This document shows positions 17,023 to 26,913 of a stretch of 64,000 bases of DNA, in pieces. Position numbers and translations under genes: made by a program. Under the pieces are notes generated by a model that worked only from the letters and a program-made list of their open reading frames with translations, did no database searches and was not told where the DNA came from. The stretch's first letter is position 1; every line of letters starts with the position of its first letter. Origin of the DNA: Alphaproteobacteria bacterium (GTDB lineage Bacteria; Pseudomonadota; Alphaproteobacteria; TMED109); the NCBI GenBank assembly GCA_021296265.1, contig JAGWAT010000003.1:2430-66429 (forward strand), written 5' to 3'.

Positions 17023-20000
17023 ATGTCCAAACGAATGCTAATCGACGCGGCGCGTCCCGAAGAGACGCGCGTCGTCGTTGCTGATGGGGCCCAATTAGAG
17101 GATTACGATGTAGCACTCGCCTCGCGCCCGCAGATTAAGGGCAACATCTACCTCGCGAAGGTGGTTCGCGTCGAGGCGTCACTGCAAGCGGCCTTTGTCG
17201 ACTACGGGCACGAGAAGCACGGGTTTCTGAGCTTCACGGAAATACACCCGGACTACTTCCAGATCCCCGTCGCCGATCGGGAGGCGATCGTTGCTCGCGA
17301 CAGCGAACTCGCCCGCCAGGAGGCCGAGGCCGACGAACTGGATGACGACGGCAACGACGACATCGACGCCAGAGAGCCGACGGATGAACTGGCGGCCGAC
17401 GCAGTCGACGAGGACGAGGAACAGGCGGCTGACGGGGGCAGCCGCGGCGGGCGCCCGCGGCGCCGCGTCAGCCGGAGGCGGTCAGAAAAGCAGCGCCGGG
17501 CAGAGCTGTACCGGAACTACCGGATACAGGAGGTCATTCGCAACGGGCAGTTGATCCTGGTTCAGGCCACGAAGGAACAGCGAGGCACCAAGGGTGCCGT
17601 GTTTTCGAGCTACATCTCGTTGCCTGGGCGATACACGGTGCTCATGCCGAACACGCCCCACAGTGGCGGCGTCAGCAGAAAGATCGGCAGCCCCGAGGAC
17701 CGCAAGCGCCTCCGGAAGGTCGTGAAGGATCTCGAGGTGGCGGAAGGCATGTCAGTGATACTGCGCACCGTCGCCAAGGGCCGCACCCGGGCGGAAATCC
17801 GCCGTGACTTCGACTACGTCGTCTCGCTTTGGTCCGATATCCGGGAGAAGACCCTCAACTCGGTCGGCGCATCCCTGGTCCACAAGGAGAACGACCTGGT
17901 CAAGCGCGCGGTGCGCGACATGTATCAGTCCGACGTGGACGAGGTCATCGTCGCCGGCGAGGGAGCCTACCGACGGGCCAAGGAAATCACCAAGACCCTG
18001 TCGCCGTCGAAAGCGCGACACGTCAAGCTGTACCGGGGCGATCTCCCGTTCTACCATTCCTACGCCATCGAACGACCGCTGGCCAACGTCCATCGGCCGG
18101 AGGTGCGGCTGCCGTCCGGCGGGTCGATGGTCATCGCCCAGACCGAGGCACTGGTCACCGTTGACATCAACTCGGGCCGCGCCATTCGCGAGCGGCACAT
18201 CGAGGAAACGGCGCTCAAGACCAATCTGGAGGCGGTTGACGAACTCGCGCGGCAATTCCGGCTCAGGGACTTGGCTGGGCTGATTGTCATCGACTTCATC
18301 GGGATGGAACGGCGACGCAACAATGAGCAGGTCGAACAGCGCCTCAAGGAGGCCCTGAAGCACGATCGCGCCCGCACCCACGTCGGCCGCATGTCGGAAT
18401 TCGGCCTGATCGAGATGTCACGCCAGCGACTCCGTGCCAGCATCCACGATACCCAGCACGAGGCGTGCGCCAACTGCCATGGTCACGGCTGGATCTACCG
18501 GCCCGAAGCCCACGCGCTGATGGTGATTCGGGCGCTGGAATGCGAGGTCGCGAACTATCGCGGCTGCCGGTTCAGGGTGTCAGTCCCGCACGCCTGCGCC
18601 CAACACCTGTCCGAGACCATGTGGCGCTCCGTACACCAGCTCGAGACGCAGTTCGAGGTACGGATCGAGATCCTCGCGACGACCGAGCCGCTTGTCGACA
18701 ACTACCTCCTCGAGGTCGTCCGGGCAGACGGCACCACCGTGTCGCTCACACCCTCTCAGGCTGGCGAGTCGGAAGCCGGGACCGCCAGGCAGGGTGAGCG
18801 GAACCGCCGTGGCGCGCGGAGCCGGGGTGCCGCACGGGAGGACGAGGGCGCCGACGAGCGCCCAGCGCGGGCGAGGCGTGCCCGGTCAACCGATGCCGAC
18901 AACGGCGCTGACGAGGGCGACGAGGACCGGCGTTCCCGCAACCGAAACGGCCGGGTATCCGCACGCCGCAGCGACGACGACGATCGACGCCGTTCCCGCA
19001 ACGGACGCCGGCGCCCCGCCGCCCGCGCGGATTTCGATGACGATGCCGGGGAAGAAGTCATGGAGCGGCGGCGGCCGATGGTCGACGACGAGTACGACGA
19101 GGAGGGCGACGAGGAACGCCGCCCCAGGACCCGCCGCACCCGGGCGAGTGCTCGGAACGGGTACGACGACACAGAGGAGAGGCGCCGGCCCCGGAACCGC
19201 CGCGGCCGGACCCTCGAGCGTGAGGAACTCGATGACGCCCCGGACGACGACCGGTCCCGCTATGAGGGCCGGGCCAGGGCGGTTGATGACGGTGACTACG
19301 ACGCCGAAGAGGAACGCCGACGCTCCAGTCAACGGTCACAGTACGCGGAACGCGACGGGGGTGACGACGACAACTTCGACGAAGGCGTCCGTTCCCGGCG
19401 GCGGCCGCGCGCGCAATCGCGGCATGACATCGAGGACGATGCGGCCGACAGGCCCCGCTCCCGTGGCAGGCGCGCCCGCGGTCCAGCGCGCCCCGACTAC
19501 GACGATGAGTTCCCGGAGGAACCGCGTTCCCGGCGACGGCGCGCGCAGCCGTCGGCAAGCCGCGAGACCATGAACGGACTTGACGACGAACCGCGCACCG
19601 GACAAAGGCGAGCGGAGTCCGAACTCTCCGCCTATGACGATGAGGTCGCTGCAGACGAATCGCGCAGACGGAGCCGGCGGTCGCGGTCGATTGCGCGCGA
19701 CGGGCAACGTAGCGACAGCACCGACGACAGCCGCCCACGGCGCGCACGGTCCCCGCGGGACACGCTTGAGGACCGTCCGGATGCTGCCGACAGCCTTGAC
19801 TCCGCGCTACGGGACGGCGGCGAAGGGGCGTTGGGCGACAGGCCCGAAGCACCGGAGACTCCCGCCGATCTCGCAGATGCCGGCGACTACCCGGACGGGG
19901 CAGCGGATTCTCCCTTCGGGGCGCCGTCAGAGACATCGCCCCCAAGCCGCGGCGACCGCTCTGGCCGGCGCACGCGTCGCGGCTCGCGCGGGGGCAGCAG

Positions 20001-20550
20001 GCGCAGGGGATCGCGGGCACAGCGCGGCGATGCCCAGGCGCCGGAACTGCACGAGCAGCTCGCGCCGGAAACAGGCGATGCCTCGACCGGGCCGGCGGAT
20101 TTGTCCGAGTCCGAACAATCTGCCGATCTCGCGGTAGCCGCCCGGGATCCGGACCCCTTCGGGGCCGCGATTGAAGGATCGCGGCTGGGTGCAGGGGCGC
20201 AGGTCTCCACCTTCGCTACCGCACCGAATCACCCGTTTGAGGGCGCCGACGAGCCAATCCTTCAGGATGCGCAGGTGGTCGAGGCCGGCGGCGTCCCGGA
20301 ACTGGCGCCGGCGAACGATGATCCGTTCGGAGCAGCGGCTCAAGTAACCCTCGACACCGATCCGGTGGGTGATGACGACGGGGCGGCAACGAGCCCGGAG
20401 AATCCCTTCGCCGGTGAGGAGCCCGCACCGGAGGTGCGCCAGACGCTGCCGGCCGATAGCGAGCTGAACGGCAAGTCGCAGGCACTTTCCGAGGATGAGG
20501 CGATGCCGAAAGGTGCGCGCTGGTGGAATCCGCTTCGGAACCGCTCGTGA
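17023..20550 (+). CDS. rne: Ribonuclease E, with a long charged C-terminal tail
   Basis: About 1175 residues, the endoribonuclease at the core of RNA decay and rRNA processing. The S1 domain (GNIYLAKVVRVEASLQAAF) is split by an acidic insert around residues 95-150, as is usual in alphaproteobacteria. The catalytic Asp motifs are VDINSGRA (about 380) and VIDFIGMERRR (about 422). The zinc-link is CANC (about 482-485), where tetramers form. From about residue 600 on the tail is disordered, with alternating Asp-rich and Arg-rich blocks, several PF-centred repeats, and a C-terminal tip WWNPLRNRS. ATG at 17023 has GGAG upstream. The tail is presumably the degradosome or RNA-binding scaffold. Confidence 0.95.
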   Translation: MSKRMLIDAARPEETRVVVADGAQLEDYDVALASRPQIKGNIYLAKVVRVEASLQAAFVDYGHEKHGFLSFTEIHPDYFQIPVADREAIVARDSELARQEAEADELDDDGNDDIDAREPTDELAADAVDEDEEQAADGGSRGGRPRRRVSRRRSEKQRRAELYRNYRIQEVIRNGQLILVQATKEQRGTKGAVFSSYISLPGRYTVLMPNTPHSGGVSRKIGSPEDRKRLRKVVKDLEVAEGMSVILRTVAKGRTRAEIRRDFDYVVSLWSDIREKTLNSVGASLVHKENDLVKRAVRDMYQSDVDEVIVAGEGAYRRAKEITKTLSPSKARHVKLYRGDLPFYHSYAIERPLANVHRPEVRLPSGGSMVIAQTEALVTVDINSGRAIRERHIEETALKTNLEAVDELARQFRLRDLAGLIVIDFIGMERRRNNEQVEQRLKEALKHDRARTHVGRMSEFGLIEMSRQRLRASIHDTQHEACANCHGHGWIYRPEAHALMVIRALECEVANYRGCRFRVSVPHACAQHLSETMWRSVHQLETQFEVRIEILATTEPLVDNYLLEVVRADGTTVSLTPSQAGESEAGTARQGERNRRGARSRGAAREDEGADERPARARRARSTDADNGADEGDEDRRSRNRNGRVSARRSDDDDRRRSRNGRRRPAARADFDDDAGEEVMERRRPMVDDEYDEEGDEERRPRTRRTRASARNGYDDTEERRRPRNRRGRTLEREELDDAPDDDRSRYEGRARAVDDGDYDAEEERRRSSQRSQYAERDGGDDDNFDEGVRSRRRPRAQSRHDIEDDAADRPRSRGRRARGPARPDYDDEFPEEPRSRRRRAQPSASRETMNGLDDEPRTGQRRAESELSAYDDEVAADESRRRSRRSRSIARDGQRSDSTDDSRPRRARSPRDTLEDRPDAADSLDSALRDGGEGALGDRPEAPETPADLADAGDYPDGAADSPFGAPSETSPPSRGDRSGRRTRRGSRGGSRRRGSRAQRGDAQAPELHEQLAPETGDASTGPADLSESEQSADLAVAARDPDPFGAAIEGSRLGAGAQVSTFATAPNHPFEGADEPILQDAQVVEAGGVPELAPANDDPFGAAAQVTLDTDPVGDDDGAATSPENPFAGEEPAPEVRQTLPADSELNGKSQALSEDEAMPKGARWWNPLRNRS
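18890..19705 (+). repeat. rne: Degenerate ~23-residue acidic/basic repeats within rne
   Basis: This in-frame part of the RNase E tail consists of about ten imperfect units of 20-24 residues. Each has an acidic block (for example YDDDE-, YDEEGDEE- or DIEDDAAD-like) followed by an Arg block (RRPRTRRTR, RSRRRPRAQ, RSRGRRARG, RSRRRRAQ). The DNA repeats are diverged, so they are old or under selection for composition and not for sequence. Arg-rich RNA-binding regions are known in RNase E tails. The regular alternation with Asp/Glu blocks is the notable point. Confidence 0.6.
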
Positions 20551-20565
20551 CGATCGGCCGTCAGC

Positions 20566-21720
20566 TTAGCGAAGCGTCCAGTTGCCCAGACGGTTGACGG
20601 TCTCCCGGATTGCCTCGGGGGCGCCAGCGTAGCTCATACGCACGAACCGGTGCCCCCGCTCGCGGTCGAAATCGACTCCGGGCGCAACCGCTACCCCTTC
20701 GTCTTGCAGCAGCTGTCGGGCGAATTCGAAGGAATCATCCGCAAAGTCGGAGACATCCACGTAGAGATAGAACGCGCCGTCAGCGGCGGCGACCTCGCCG
20801 AATCCAGATTTCGACAGCCCGGCGAGCAGGACATCGCGGTTGGCGCGATACCGCTCGACATGGGTATCGAGTTCCGCGTAGCAGCCGAACACTTCACAAG
20901 CGCCCACTTGCGCGACCGTGGGCGCACACAGAAAAAAGTTCATGGCGAGGCGCTCGGCGGCCTCGATGAGTTCAGGGGGTCCTGCGACCCAGCCCAGTCG
21001 CCAGCCCGTCATCGCGAAATACTTCGAAAAGCTGTTCACCACGACGGCCTGACCATCCAGGCCCAGCACGGTCGGGCACGCGCCTTCATACGCGATCCCG
21101 TGGTAGATCTCGTCAGCCACCAGTCGGATGTCGTATTCCCGACAAAACGCGACCAGCCTGATCAGCTCGGGTTCCGGCATGACTGACCCGGTCGGGTTCG
21201 CAGGACTGGCCAGGATCACCCCGTCGAGGTCGGCCGCAACGGGTTCCAAGAGATCAACGACCGGCTGATAGGCGCTTTCGTGGGCTCCGGGAATCGTGAC
21301 CACCTCAATGCCCAGCGCAGCCAAGATGCTGCGGTAGGCGGGGTAGCCGGGCGAGGCGAGAGCCACGCGGGCCCCGGGATCAAACAGTGCGAGAAACACG
21401 AGGATGAATGCACCCGACGCACCGGTCGTCACGATGATGCGTTCAGGCCCGACATCCACGCCGTAGAAATCCTGGTAATGCGCGGCGATGGCCCGCCGAA
21501 GCTCCGGCAGGCCGAGCGCTTCCGTGTACCCGGTCCGGCCTGCCGCGATCGCGGTGCGGGCGGCGTCGCGCACCCGGGCTGGAGCACGGGCATCCGGCTC
21601 CCCCACCTCGAGGTGCAGGATGTCGCGACCCAGGGCGGCCAGGCGATTCGCTTCGGCGAGTACGCCCATGGCATGAAACTGCGGCACGTTCGATCGCTTG
21701 GACAATTTGCCGAACACCAT
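20566..21720 (-). CDS. Pyridoxal-phosphate aminotransferase, class I/II (aspartate aminotransferase-like)
   Basis: A 384-residue fold type I aminotransferase. Visible motifs are LEVGEPDARAP near residue 37, the ASPANPTGSV segment (Asn binding the cofactor), VADEIYHG (Asp ligand), the Schiff-base lysine in NSFSKYFAMTGWRLGW (about residues 233-248), and a C-terminal RFVRMSYA with the carboxylate-binding Arg. The amino donor and acceptor are uncertain; aspartate, alanine and aromatic substrates are all possible in this clade. It converges with rne (15 bases between stops) and is divergent from rpmB. It is not obviously part of an operon. Confidence 0.88.
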   Translation of the reverse strand: MVFGKLSKRSNVPQFHAMGVLAEANRLAALGRDILHLEVGEPDARAPARVRDAARTAIAAGRTGYTEALGLPELRRAIAAHYQDFYGVDVGPERIIVTTGASGAFILVFLALFDPGARVALASPGYPAYRSILAALGIEVVTIPGAHESAYQPVVDLLEPVAADLDGVILASPANPTGSVMPEPELIRLVAFCREYDIRLVADEIYHGIAYEGACPTVLGLDGQAVVVNSFSKYFAMTGWRLGWVAGPPELIEAAERLAMNFFLCAPTVAQVGACEVFGCYAELDTHVERYRANRDVLLAGLSKSGFGEVAAADGAFYLYVDVSDFADDSFEFARQLLQDEGVAVAPGVDFDRERGHRFVRMSYAGAPEAIRETVNRLGNWTLR

Positions 21721-22062
21721 TGGGCTCCCGCTACCTCGGCGACCGTCTCTGGCCAGGGCGTTGCCGTCGGACTCGTGCGGCGTACATGCCCCCGGTCAAA
21801 CGTGTCCCTGAAGAACAAATATTAGGCGGCCGTCGATCCGATGGGGGTTTTTGCGTTGGCGTCGGCACCGACCGGGTACAGTGCCGCGGCAGCGACGCCT
21901 CTGGCACCGCCAGGCACGAGGTCCGGGGCCCTGCCGGGGCCGGGGGATGCGGCATACTGCCATGACGTTGCGGGCCAGCACCCCATCGGCACGGCAGGTG
22001 TATACTGCGCCGCTTCCCTATCAGTATCGGCTTGCACCGAATCCAACTCAGGACACCGTCCC
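21721..22062. promoter_or_regulatory. Divergent aminotransferase/rpmB upstream region
   Basis: About 340 gene-free bases. A TATACT hexamer at 22001-22006 is a plausible -10 for rpmB, 57 bases before its ATG, but no good -35 stands 16-18 bases upstream of it. The short AT-rich piece ACAAATATTA near 21814-21823 may belong to the aminotransferase promoter. No clear hairpin or ribosomal-protein operator was recognised. Confidence 0.3.
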
Positions 22063-22350
22063 ATGTCACGACGCTGCGAACTCACCGGAAAGGGTGTACT
22101 TACGGGCAACAACGTGAGTCACGCCCACAACAAGACGCGACGTCGGTTCCTTCCGAACTTGCAGCGGGTGTCACTGCACAGTGACCTGCTTAACCAGACC
22201 GTACGGTTCCGCGTAGCCGTTTCGACGCTCCGGTCGGTGGACCGGAAGGGCGGCCTTGATTCGTTCCTGTTGGACGCGGACCCGCAGTCCCTGTCGGACC
22301 GGGCCCGGACGCTCCGCACACGGATCGCGAAACGCCAGGCCAGCGCCTAG
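22063..22350 (+). CDS. rpmB: 50S ribosomal protein L28
   Basis: A 95-residue ribosomal large-subunit protein. The N-terminus [20 protein letters not shown] and the following [13 protein letters not shown] segment are diagnostic of L28, as is the C-terminal [11 protein letters not shown]. The frame is open far upstream, but this ATG gives the conserved N-terminus exactly. The gene is convergent with cobT, 6 bases between stops. rpmB next to cobT-cobS is a familiar alphaproteobacterial order. It has only one of the CxxC half-sites of zinc-type L28 proteins, so it is probably the zinc-free form. Confidence 0.96.
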   Translation: MSRRCELTGKGVLTGNNVSHAHNKTRRRFLPNLQRVSLHSDLLNQTVRFRVAVSTLRSVDRKGGLDSFLLDADPQSLSDRARTLRTRIAKRQASA

Positions 22351-22356
22351 GCGCCT

Positions 22357-24189
22357 TCAGACGGCAAGCGGCCCCGCCCGCCCGGGGCGCATTTCTTCCG
22401 AGAACAGATCGGCCAATTGTTCGGTGATCGCGCTGCCCAGCTGCGCGACATCGAAGATCGTGATCGCCCGCCGGTAGTAGCGCGTGACATCGTGCCCGAT
22501 TCCGACGGCCACCAGTTCCACCGGGGAGGTCCGCTGGATCGTGTCGATCGCCTCCCGTAGATGGCGGTCGAGATAGTGCCCATGATTGGCCGACAGGGTG
22601 CTGTCGTCGACGGGAGCGCCGTCCGAAATTACCGTGAGGATGCGTCGCTGCTCGGTGCGCGCGAGGAGGCGCTGGTGCGCCCACAACAGGGCCTCACCAT
22701 CAATATTTTCCTTTAGCAGTCCTTCCCGCAGCATCAAGCCGAGGTTCCGGCGCGACCGGCGCCAGGGCGTGTCGGCAGCCTTGTACACGATGTGCCGAAG
22801 ATCGTTGAGGCGGCCCGGGTCAGGAGGCCGGCCCGCTTCCAACCACGCCGCCCTGGCCTTTCCGCCCTTCCAGGCGCGGGTGGTGAAACCGAGGATTTCC
22901 ACCTTCACGCCGCATCGTTCCAACGTGCGGGCAAGAATGTCCGCACTGATCGCGGCCACCGTAATCGGCCGGCCGCGCATTGAACCCGAATTATCCAGAA
23001 GCAGGGTCACCACGGTGTCACGGAAACGGGTCTCCGCCTCCCGCTTGAAAGACAGCGGCGTGGCGGGGTCGACCACCGCGCGGGCCAGACGCGCGCAGTC
23101 GAGGAGTCCCTCCTCGAGATCGAACTCCCACCAGCGCACCTGCTGCGCGAGGAGCAGGCGTTGCAGCCGGTGGGCCAGGCGCGCGATGAGGCTTTCGAAC
23201 TGCACGAGATGCCGGTCCAGTGCCTCCCGCAACCTGACCAGTTCGTCCGGGGCGCACAGGTCCTCGGCCGCAATGATTTCGTCGTGCTTGCGTGTGAAAA
23301 TCAAATACGGGGTCTGCCCGGAATTGTCTGCCGACAAATTGTGCCAAGCGGGCGGCGCACCCTCCTCTTCTTCTTCCTCTCCCTCGCCGTCGAGCCCGGA
23401 AGTACTGTCGCCGTCTTCGTCTGGCAGTTCGTCGTCCAGAGCGCCGGTCCCCGGCATTCCCTCGGTTTCGCCGTCGTCCTCGTCGTCGGCGTCCGTATTT
23501 CCCTGTGACTGCTCGTCGTCGGTAGCGCTCTCCTCCTCTTCGCCCTGCTCGTCTTCCTCGCGGGCCAGGGCGTGCAGGTCGAGATCGTCCAACAATTCCC
23601 AAAGATGCTGGGCAAAGGCTGCCTGGTCGTCAATCACGTCCACGAGCGAGTCGAGTGACCGGCCGCTTGCGAAGCGGAACGTATTCTGCCAGCGCTGCAC
23701 CAGGGCGGTGGCAGCCGCCGGAATCGGACGGCCCGTCAACCGTTCCCGGACCATGAGACGCAACGCGCTCGCGAGCGCCTCGTTGCCGTCGTCGCCCGCA
23801 TCCACCCGGGCGGACCGCCGCGCCTCGATGACCAGCGCCGCGTCGAGATTGTCGGCCACCCCCCGCATGGCGTTGGCGCCCAGCGCCTCGTACCGCGCCC
23901 GCTCGGCGGCGTCGAGCAGCGCCTGGCCCAGCGGACTGGGAGATCCCAGTTCACGGTGGAGGGTTTCGTCGTGGTACCGCAGCTTGAGCGCGGCCGTGTC
24001 GGCGATTCCCCGGATCGATGCCGCGTCGTCAGCATCGCGGGCGGGCACGGGAATGGAGACCACGCTGCTGTCCGGCGCAGCGTTGCCGAATCTCACCTCT
24101 ACGCCGGACTGGCCGGCCAGCGCCCGAACCGCCCCGGCCGTGGCCCGCTTGAAATCGTCCAGCCGGCCGCGTGCACCGGCCACCGTCAT
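22357..24189 (-). CDS. cobT: Aerobic cobaltochelatase subunit CobT
   Basis: A 610-residue subunit of the CobNST cobaltochelatase, which inserts cobalt into hydrogenobyrinic acid a,c-diamide in aerobic cobalamin synthesis. The N-terminal half is helical. The middle (about 200-300) is a highly acidic linker with Glu/Asp runs. The C-terminal von Willebrand A domain shows the MIDAS motif [11 protein letters not shown] (about residue 398) and later [10 protein letters not shown]. It overlaps cobS by 4 bases, so the two are translationally coupled. CobN, the large catalytic subunit, is not in the window. The length matches the family. Confidence 0.95.
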   Translation of the reverse strand: MTVAGARGRLDDFKRATAGAVRALAGQSGVEVRFGNAAPDSSVVSIPVPARDADDAASIRGIADTAALKLRYHDETLHRELGSPSPLGQALLDAAERARYEALGANAMRGVADNLDAALVIEARRSARVDAGDDGNEALASALRLMVRERLTGRPIPAAATALVQRWQNTFRFASGRSLDSLVDVIDDQAAFAQHLWELLDDLDLHALAREEDEQGEEEESATDDEQSQGNTDADDEDDGETEGMPGTGALDDELPDEDGDSTSGLDGEGEEEEEEGAPPAWHNLSADNSGQTPYLIFTRKHDEIIAAEDLCAPDELVRLREALDRHLVQFESLIARLAHRLQRLLLAQQVRWWEFDLEEGLLDCARLARAVVDPATPLSFKREAETRFRDTVVTLLLDNSGSMRGRPITVAAISADILARTLERCGVKVEILGFTTRAWKGGKARAAWLEAGRPPDPGRLNDLRHIVYKAADTPWRRSRRNLGLMLREGLLKENIDGEALLWAHQRLLARTEQRRILTVISDGAPVDDSTLSANHGHYLDRHLREAIDTIQRTSPVELVAVGIGHDVTRYYRRAITIFDVAQLGSAITEQLADLFSEEMRPGRAGPLAV

Positions 24190-25211
24190 CCGTCCGGCAT
24201 CCCGCTGACCCAGCTCTCCGGCAGGTCACGCCCGAAACAGCGCTGAAAATACTCCGCCACCACTGCGCGCTCGACCTCGTCGCACTTGTTGAGGAACGTC
24301 AACCGGAACGCCAGCGCATAGGCCTCTTCCCTGTCGCCACCGCCAGCTTCGAAGATGAGCGCGTTCTCGGCCCACGTGATCACCGTCCGCGGCGACATCA
24401 CCGTGGAAATGTCCCCTGCCGCCAGCCCGCGCCGCGTCAGGTTGGCGACGGCGACCATCGCCTTCACGATCTCCGCATGAGGAGGCTCGGAGAAGGCCGG
24501 GACCTTTGCATGGACGATGTCGACTTCGGCATCTGCGGCCAAATAGTTCAGCGTCGCCACCACGTTCCAGCGGTCCATCTGCCCCTGATTGATCTGCTGC
24601 GTGCCGTGATAGAGCCCGCTGGCGTCGCCCAGACCGATGGTGTTGGCCGTCGCGAACAGTCGAAACCCCGGATGCGGGCGCAGGACCCGGTTCTGGTCGA
24701 GCAGCGTGAGCCGGCCGTCGACCTCCAGTACCCGCTGAATCACGAACATGACGTCGGGTCGCCCGGCGTCGTACTCGTCGAACACCAGCGCCGTGGGCGA
24801 CTGGAGCGCCCATGGCAGCATCCCTTCCCGAAACTCGGTGATTTGATGACCGTCGCGCACCACGATGGCGTCCCTGCCGACGAGATCGATCCTGCTGATA
24901 TGGCTGTCCAGATTGACCCGGACACAGCGCCAGTTGAGGCGCGCCGCCACCTGTTCGATGTGCGTGGACTTGCCCGTGCCGTGATAGCCTTGGATCAGTA
25001 CCCGGCGGTTGTCGCGGAACCCGGCCAGAATTGCGAGCGTGGTCTCGGGATCGAATCGGTACGAGTCATCGATGTCGGGAACATGCTCGTCCGGCTGCGA
25101 GTACGCAGGAACCTCGAGATCAGTATCAATTCCGAACACATCCCGGACCGATACGACGGAATCCGGTACGGGCGTGCGGACGGCTTCGGGGCCAGCTGGA
25201 ATATTCGACAT
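24186..25211 (-). CDS. cobS: Aerobic cobaltochelatase subunit CobS (AAA+ ATPase)
   Basis: A 341-residue AAA+ ATPase that forms a ring with CobT and powers cobalt insertion by CobN. The N-terminal segment [18 protein letters not shown] is conserved in CobS. Walker A is GYHGTGKST at 75-83 and Walker B is [10 protein letters not shown] at 141-150. The sensor-like [12 protein letters not shown] lies near 210. ATG at 25211 fits the family. The gene is 36 bases downstream of the J-domain gene and overlaps cobT by 4 bases, so all three are probably one transcript. The identification is firm. Confidence 0.96.
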   Translation of the reverse strand: MSNIPAGPEAVRTPVPDSVVSVRDVFGIDTDLEVPAYSQPDEHVPDIDDSYRFDPETTLAILAGFRDNRRVLIQGYHGTGKSTHIEQVAARLNWRCVRVNLDSHISRIDLVGRDAIVVRDGHQITEFREGMLPWALQSPTALVFDEYDAGRPDVMFVIQRVLEVDGRLTLLDQNRVLRPHPGFRLFATANTIGLGDASGLYHGTQQINQGQMDRWNVVATLNYLAADAEVDIVHAKVPAFSEPPHAEIVKAMVAVANLTRRGLAAGDISTVMSPRTVITWAENALIFEAGGGDREEAYALAFRLTFLNKCDEVERAVVAEYFQRCFGRDLPESWVSGMPDG

Positions 25212-25247
25212 GCGTGCGTGTTCGTTTGTAAGGGTAGCCCGGCCTGC

Positions 25248-25838
25248 TCAGGCCTTGCCGTGGTGGCGGGTAAGGACGGCATATGCCGCATTGATCCGGA
25301 CTAACCGGTCCGAAGCCTCGGTATCGCCGCCGTTGGCATCCGGATGATGCGACTTCACGAGTGACTTATAGCGCGACTTGATGGCTTCGAGCGACGCGCC
25401 CTCGCGCAGGCCGAGCTCGCGGAGGGCGCGGGTGACGTGCGCAGGATGCCGCTCCGGGCGGGTCGCTGGACCGCCGCCGCGCGACCGGCCGCCCTCGCGA
25501 AACAGGCCGAACCAATCGGCCAGACGGGGCTCCGGCACGCGGGCGTGCTGCCCGAGCGGCCAGGTCGGGCGCTGCCAGCCTATGTCCTCGCGGACCTCGC
25601 GGCCGATCTCAACCTCGTCGCAGCCTTCGAAGTAGTTCCAGCGGCGGTTGTACTCGCGGACGTGCAGCAGGCAGAACCAGCGCCAATTGCGCAGCGCATG
25701 GCGCGAGCGCGGCGCCGGGTACTGTCCAAGATCGGTGCAGTCCGGATGCTCGCAGACTCGCGGAGGCATGCAAGCATCGTCGCCCATGCATTCGGGCGCT
25801 CCACGAGGCGGGTTGCGGCGTGAGCGGCGAGCGGTCAT
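25248..25838 (-). CDS. J-domain (DnaJ-like) protein
   Basis: A 196-residue protein with a C-terminal J domain (LRELGLREGASLEAIKSRYK, the HPD motif in KSHHPDANGG near residue 168, then RINAAYAVL). Its N-terminal part has cysteine pairs (CEHPDC and FCLLHV) and a conserved WRWFCLLHVREYN region seen in proteins found next to cobS in alphaproteobacteria. It probably recruits an Hsp70 to a client, perhaps the cobaltochelatase complex. The link to cobalamin is inferred from gene order only. It is divergent from the BolA gene, with 140 bases between starts. Confidence 0.88.
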   Translation of the reverse strand: MTARRSRRNPPRGAPECMGDDACMPPRVCEHPDCTDLGQYPAPRSRHALRNWRWFCLLHVREYNRRWNYFEGCDEVEIGREVREDIGWQRPTWPLGQHARVPEPRLADWFGLFREGGRSRGGGPATRPERHPAHVTRALRELGLREGASLEAIKSRYKSLVKSHHPDANGGDTEASDRLVRINAAYAVLTRHHGKA

Positions 25839-25978
25839 GGCCGCATCATGGTGGCAGAGATCGATTCAGGCAAAGGGGTGCCGCCCCGGTGATGGGCACC
25901 GGCACCCGCCCGGTTGCGGCGATCGGATCCATCCGTCAGGGTGTCCGTTCGGCCGCTGACCGGAAAGGAGACCACAGG

Positions 25979-26269
25979 GTGACCCGAGCGGAACGCATGC
26001 TGGCGGCGCTGCAGGCGCGGTTCGGCGAGGCAAGCATCGAAGTCGAGGATGAATCGCACCTGCATGCGGGCCACGCCGGGGCTCCGCGGGGCGGAGAGAG
26101 TCACTATCGCGTCCGGGTCGAGAGTGCCGCCTTCCGCGGCCTGAGCCGAATTGAGCGGCACCGGCTGATCCACGACATCCTGAAGGAGGAACTGACTGCG
26201 GGCGTCCATGCGCTGGCTCTCGAGCTGTCCGTGCCCCCACCGGATCCCGGCGCCGCGGCCAGCTCCTAG
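25979..26269 (+). CDS. BolA family protein
   Basis: A 96-residue BolA-like protein. Family members bind iron-sulfur clusters with monothiol glutaredoxins, or act as regulators. The sequence has the BolA core: ESHLHAGHAG with the invariant His, the HYRVRVES strand, and RHRLIHDILKEEL. The start is GTG at 25979, preceded by GGAAAGGAG at 25962-25970. The longer open frame upstream does not look like BolA. Its TAG stop overlaps the TAG of the opposite-strand DUF2889 gene within one CTAG. The neighbour divergent to it is the J-domain gene. Confidence 0.9.
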   Translation: MTRAERMLAALQARFGEASIEVEDESHLHAGHAGAPRGGESHYRVRVESAAFRGLSRIERHRLIHDILKEELTAGVHALALELSVPPPDPGAAASS

Positions 26270-26859
26270 GTTCGCCGTTGCGCTGCCCCGCTCCGGGCTG
26301 GCGCGGCGCGGTAATGTGCGGGGTAGAGATCGCGGACCACCGGGCTGCTTTCCGCATAGGCGTGGCATGTGTTCAACAGCATGGGCCGATCACCTGCCTT
26401 GAGATCTTCCACCGGCTGTCCCTGATCACGAATCCGCGCCGGATAGATCGTCTGAAAGGCGGCTGTGGCCAGAGGAAACAACATTTCCACCAAATGGGTA
26501 CAGCCCTCGATACCGCCCAGCCGCTCGCGCACCGCGCGGCGCCAGCCGCGCGCAATCGGGATCCCCTTGAGGCGCTGCAGGTTCGGAATCACGGCCGGGC
26601 AAATCGGGTACGGGGACTTCTCGACCGCCACCTGCACGTCCCGAACGATGAACTGGTTGTCGACAGTCAACCGGATCCACATGTCGTGAATGGGGTCTCC
26701 GGCCGGGACATCGCCACGCCAGCGGGACGTAAAGTCGTAGTCCTTGGTGTCGCAAAGGTGCCCTTCGATGTCCCAAAGGCCGTCCTGGCGCTGGTAGCCG
26801 CGACAAATCAGCTGGCGGCAGTGCAACGGGGCACGGGTTTCGGGCTCAGGCAGGGGCAT
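26266..26859 (-). CDS. DUF2889 domain-containing protein
   Basis: A 197-residue protein matching the DUF2889 family. It has the early CRGYQRQDGLWDIEGHLCDT segment (residues about 19-38), PIHDMWIRLTVD, the PYPICP cysteine motif, and GCTHLVEMLFPLA. The function of the family is unknown; members often sit near CoA-thioester or aromatic degradation genes. Here the neighbours are BolA and an AEC transporter, so the context gives no clear hint. No signal peptide or membrane segment is present. The C-terminal 25 residues are Ala/Arg-rich and poorly conserved in appearance. Confidence 0.82.
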   Translation of the reverse strand: MPLPEPETRAPLHCRQLICRGYQRQDGLWDIEGHLCDTKDYDFTSRWRGDVPAGDPIHDMWIRLTVDNQFIVRDVQVAVEKSPYPICPAVIPNLQRLKGIPIARGWRRAVRERLGGIEGCTHLVEMLFPLATAAFQTIYPARIRDQGQPVEDLKAGDRPMLLNTCHAYAESSPVVRDLYPAHYRAAPARSGAAQRRT

Positions 26860-26913
26860 CGCAGCAATCTCCAGATGCGGAACAGGTTCGTGTGGGCCCC
26901 GTCTGGCGGCGGA

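Noticed and set aside
22586-24208. 540-codon plus-strand frame opposite cobT
   Set aside because: Ser/Arg-rich low complexity generated by the acidic Asp/Glu runs of CobT on the other strand; no domain.
24171-25304. 377-codon plus-strand frame opposite cobS
   Set aside because: Shadow of CobS, which has perfect Walker motifs; His/Arg/Pro-rich composition with no family likeness.
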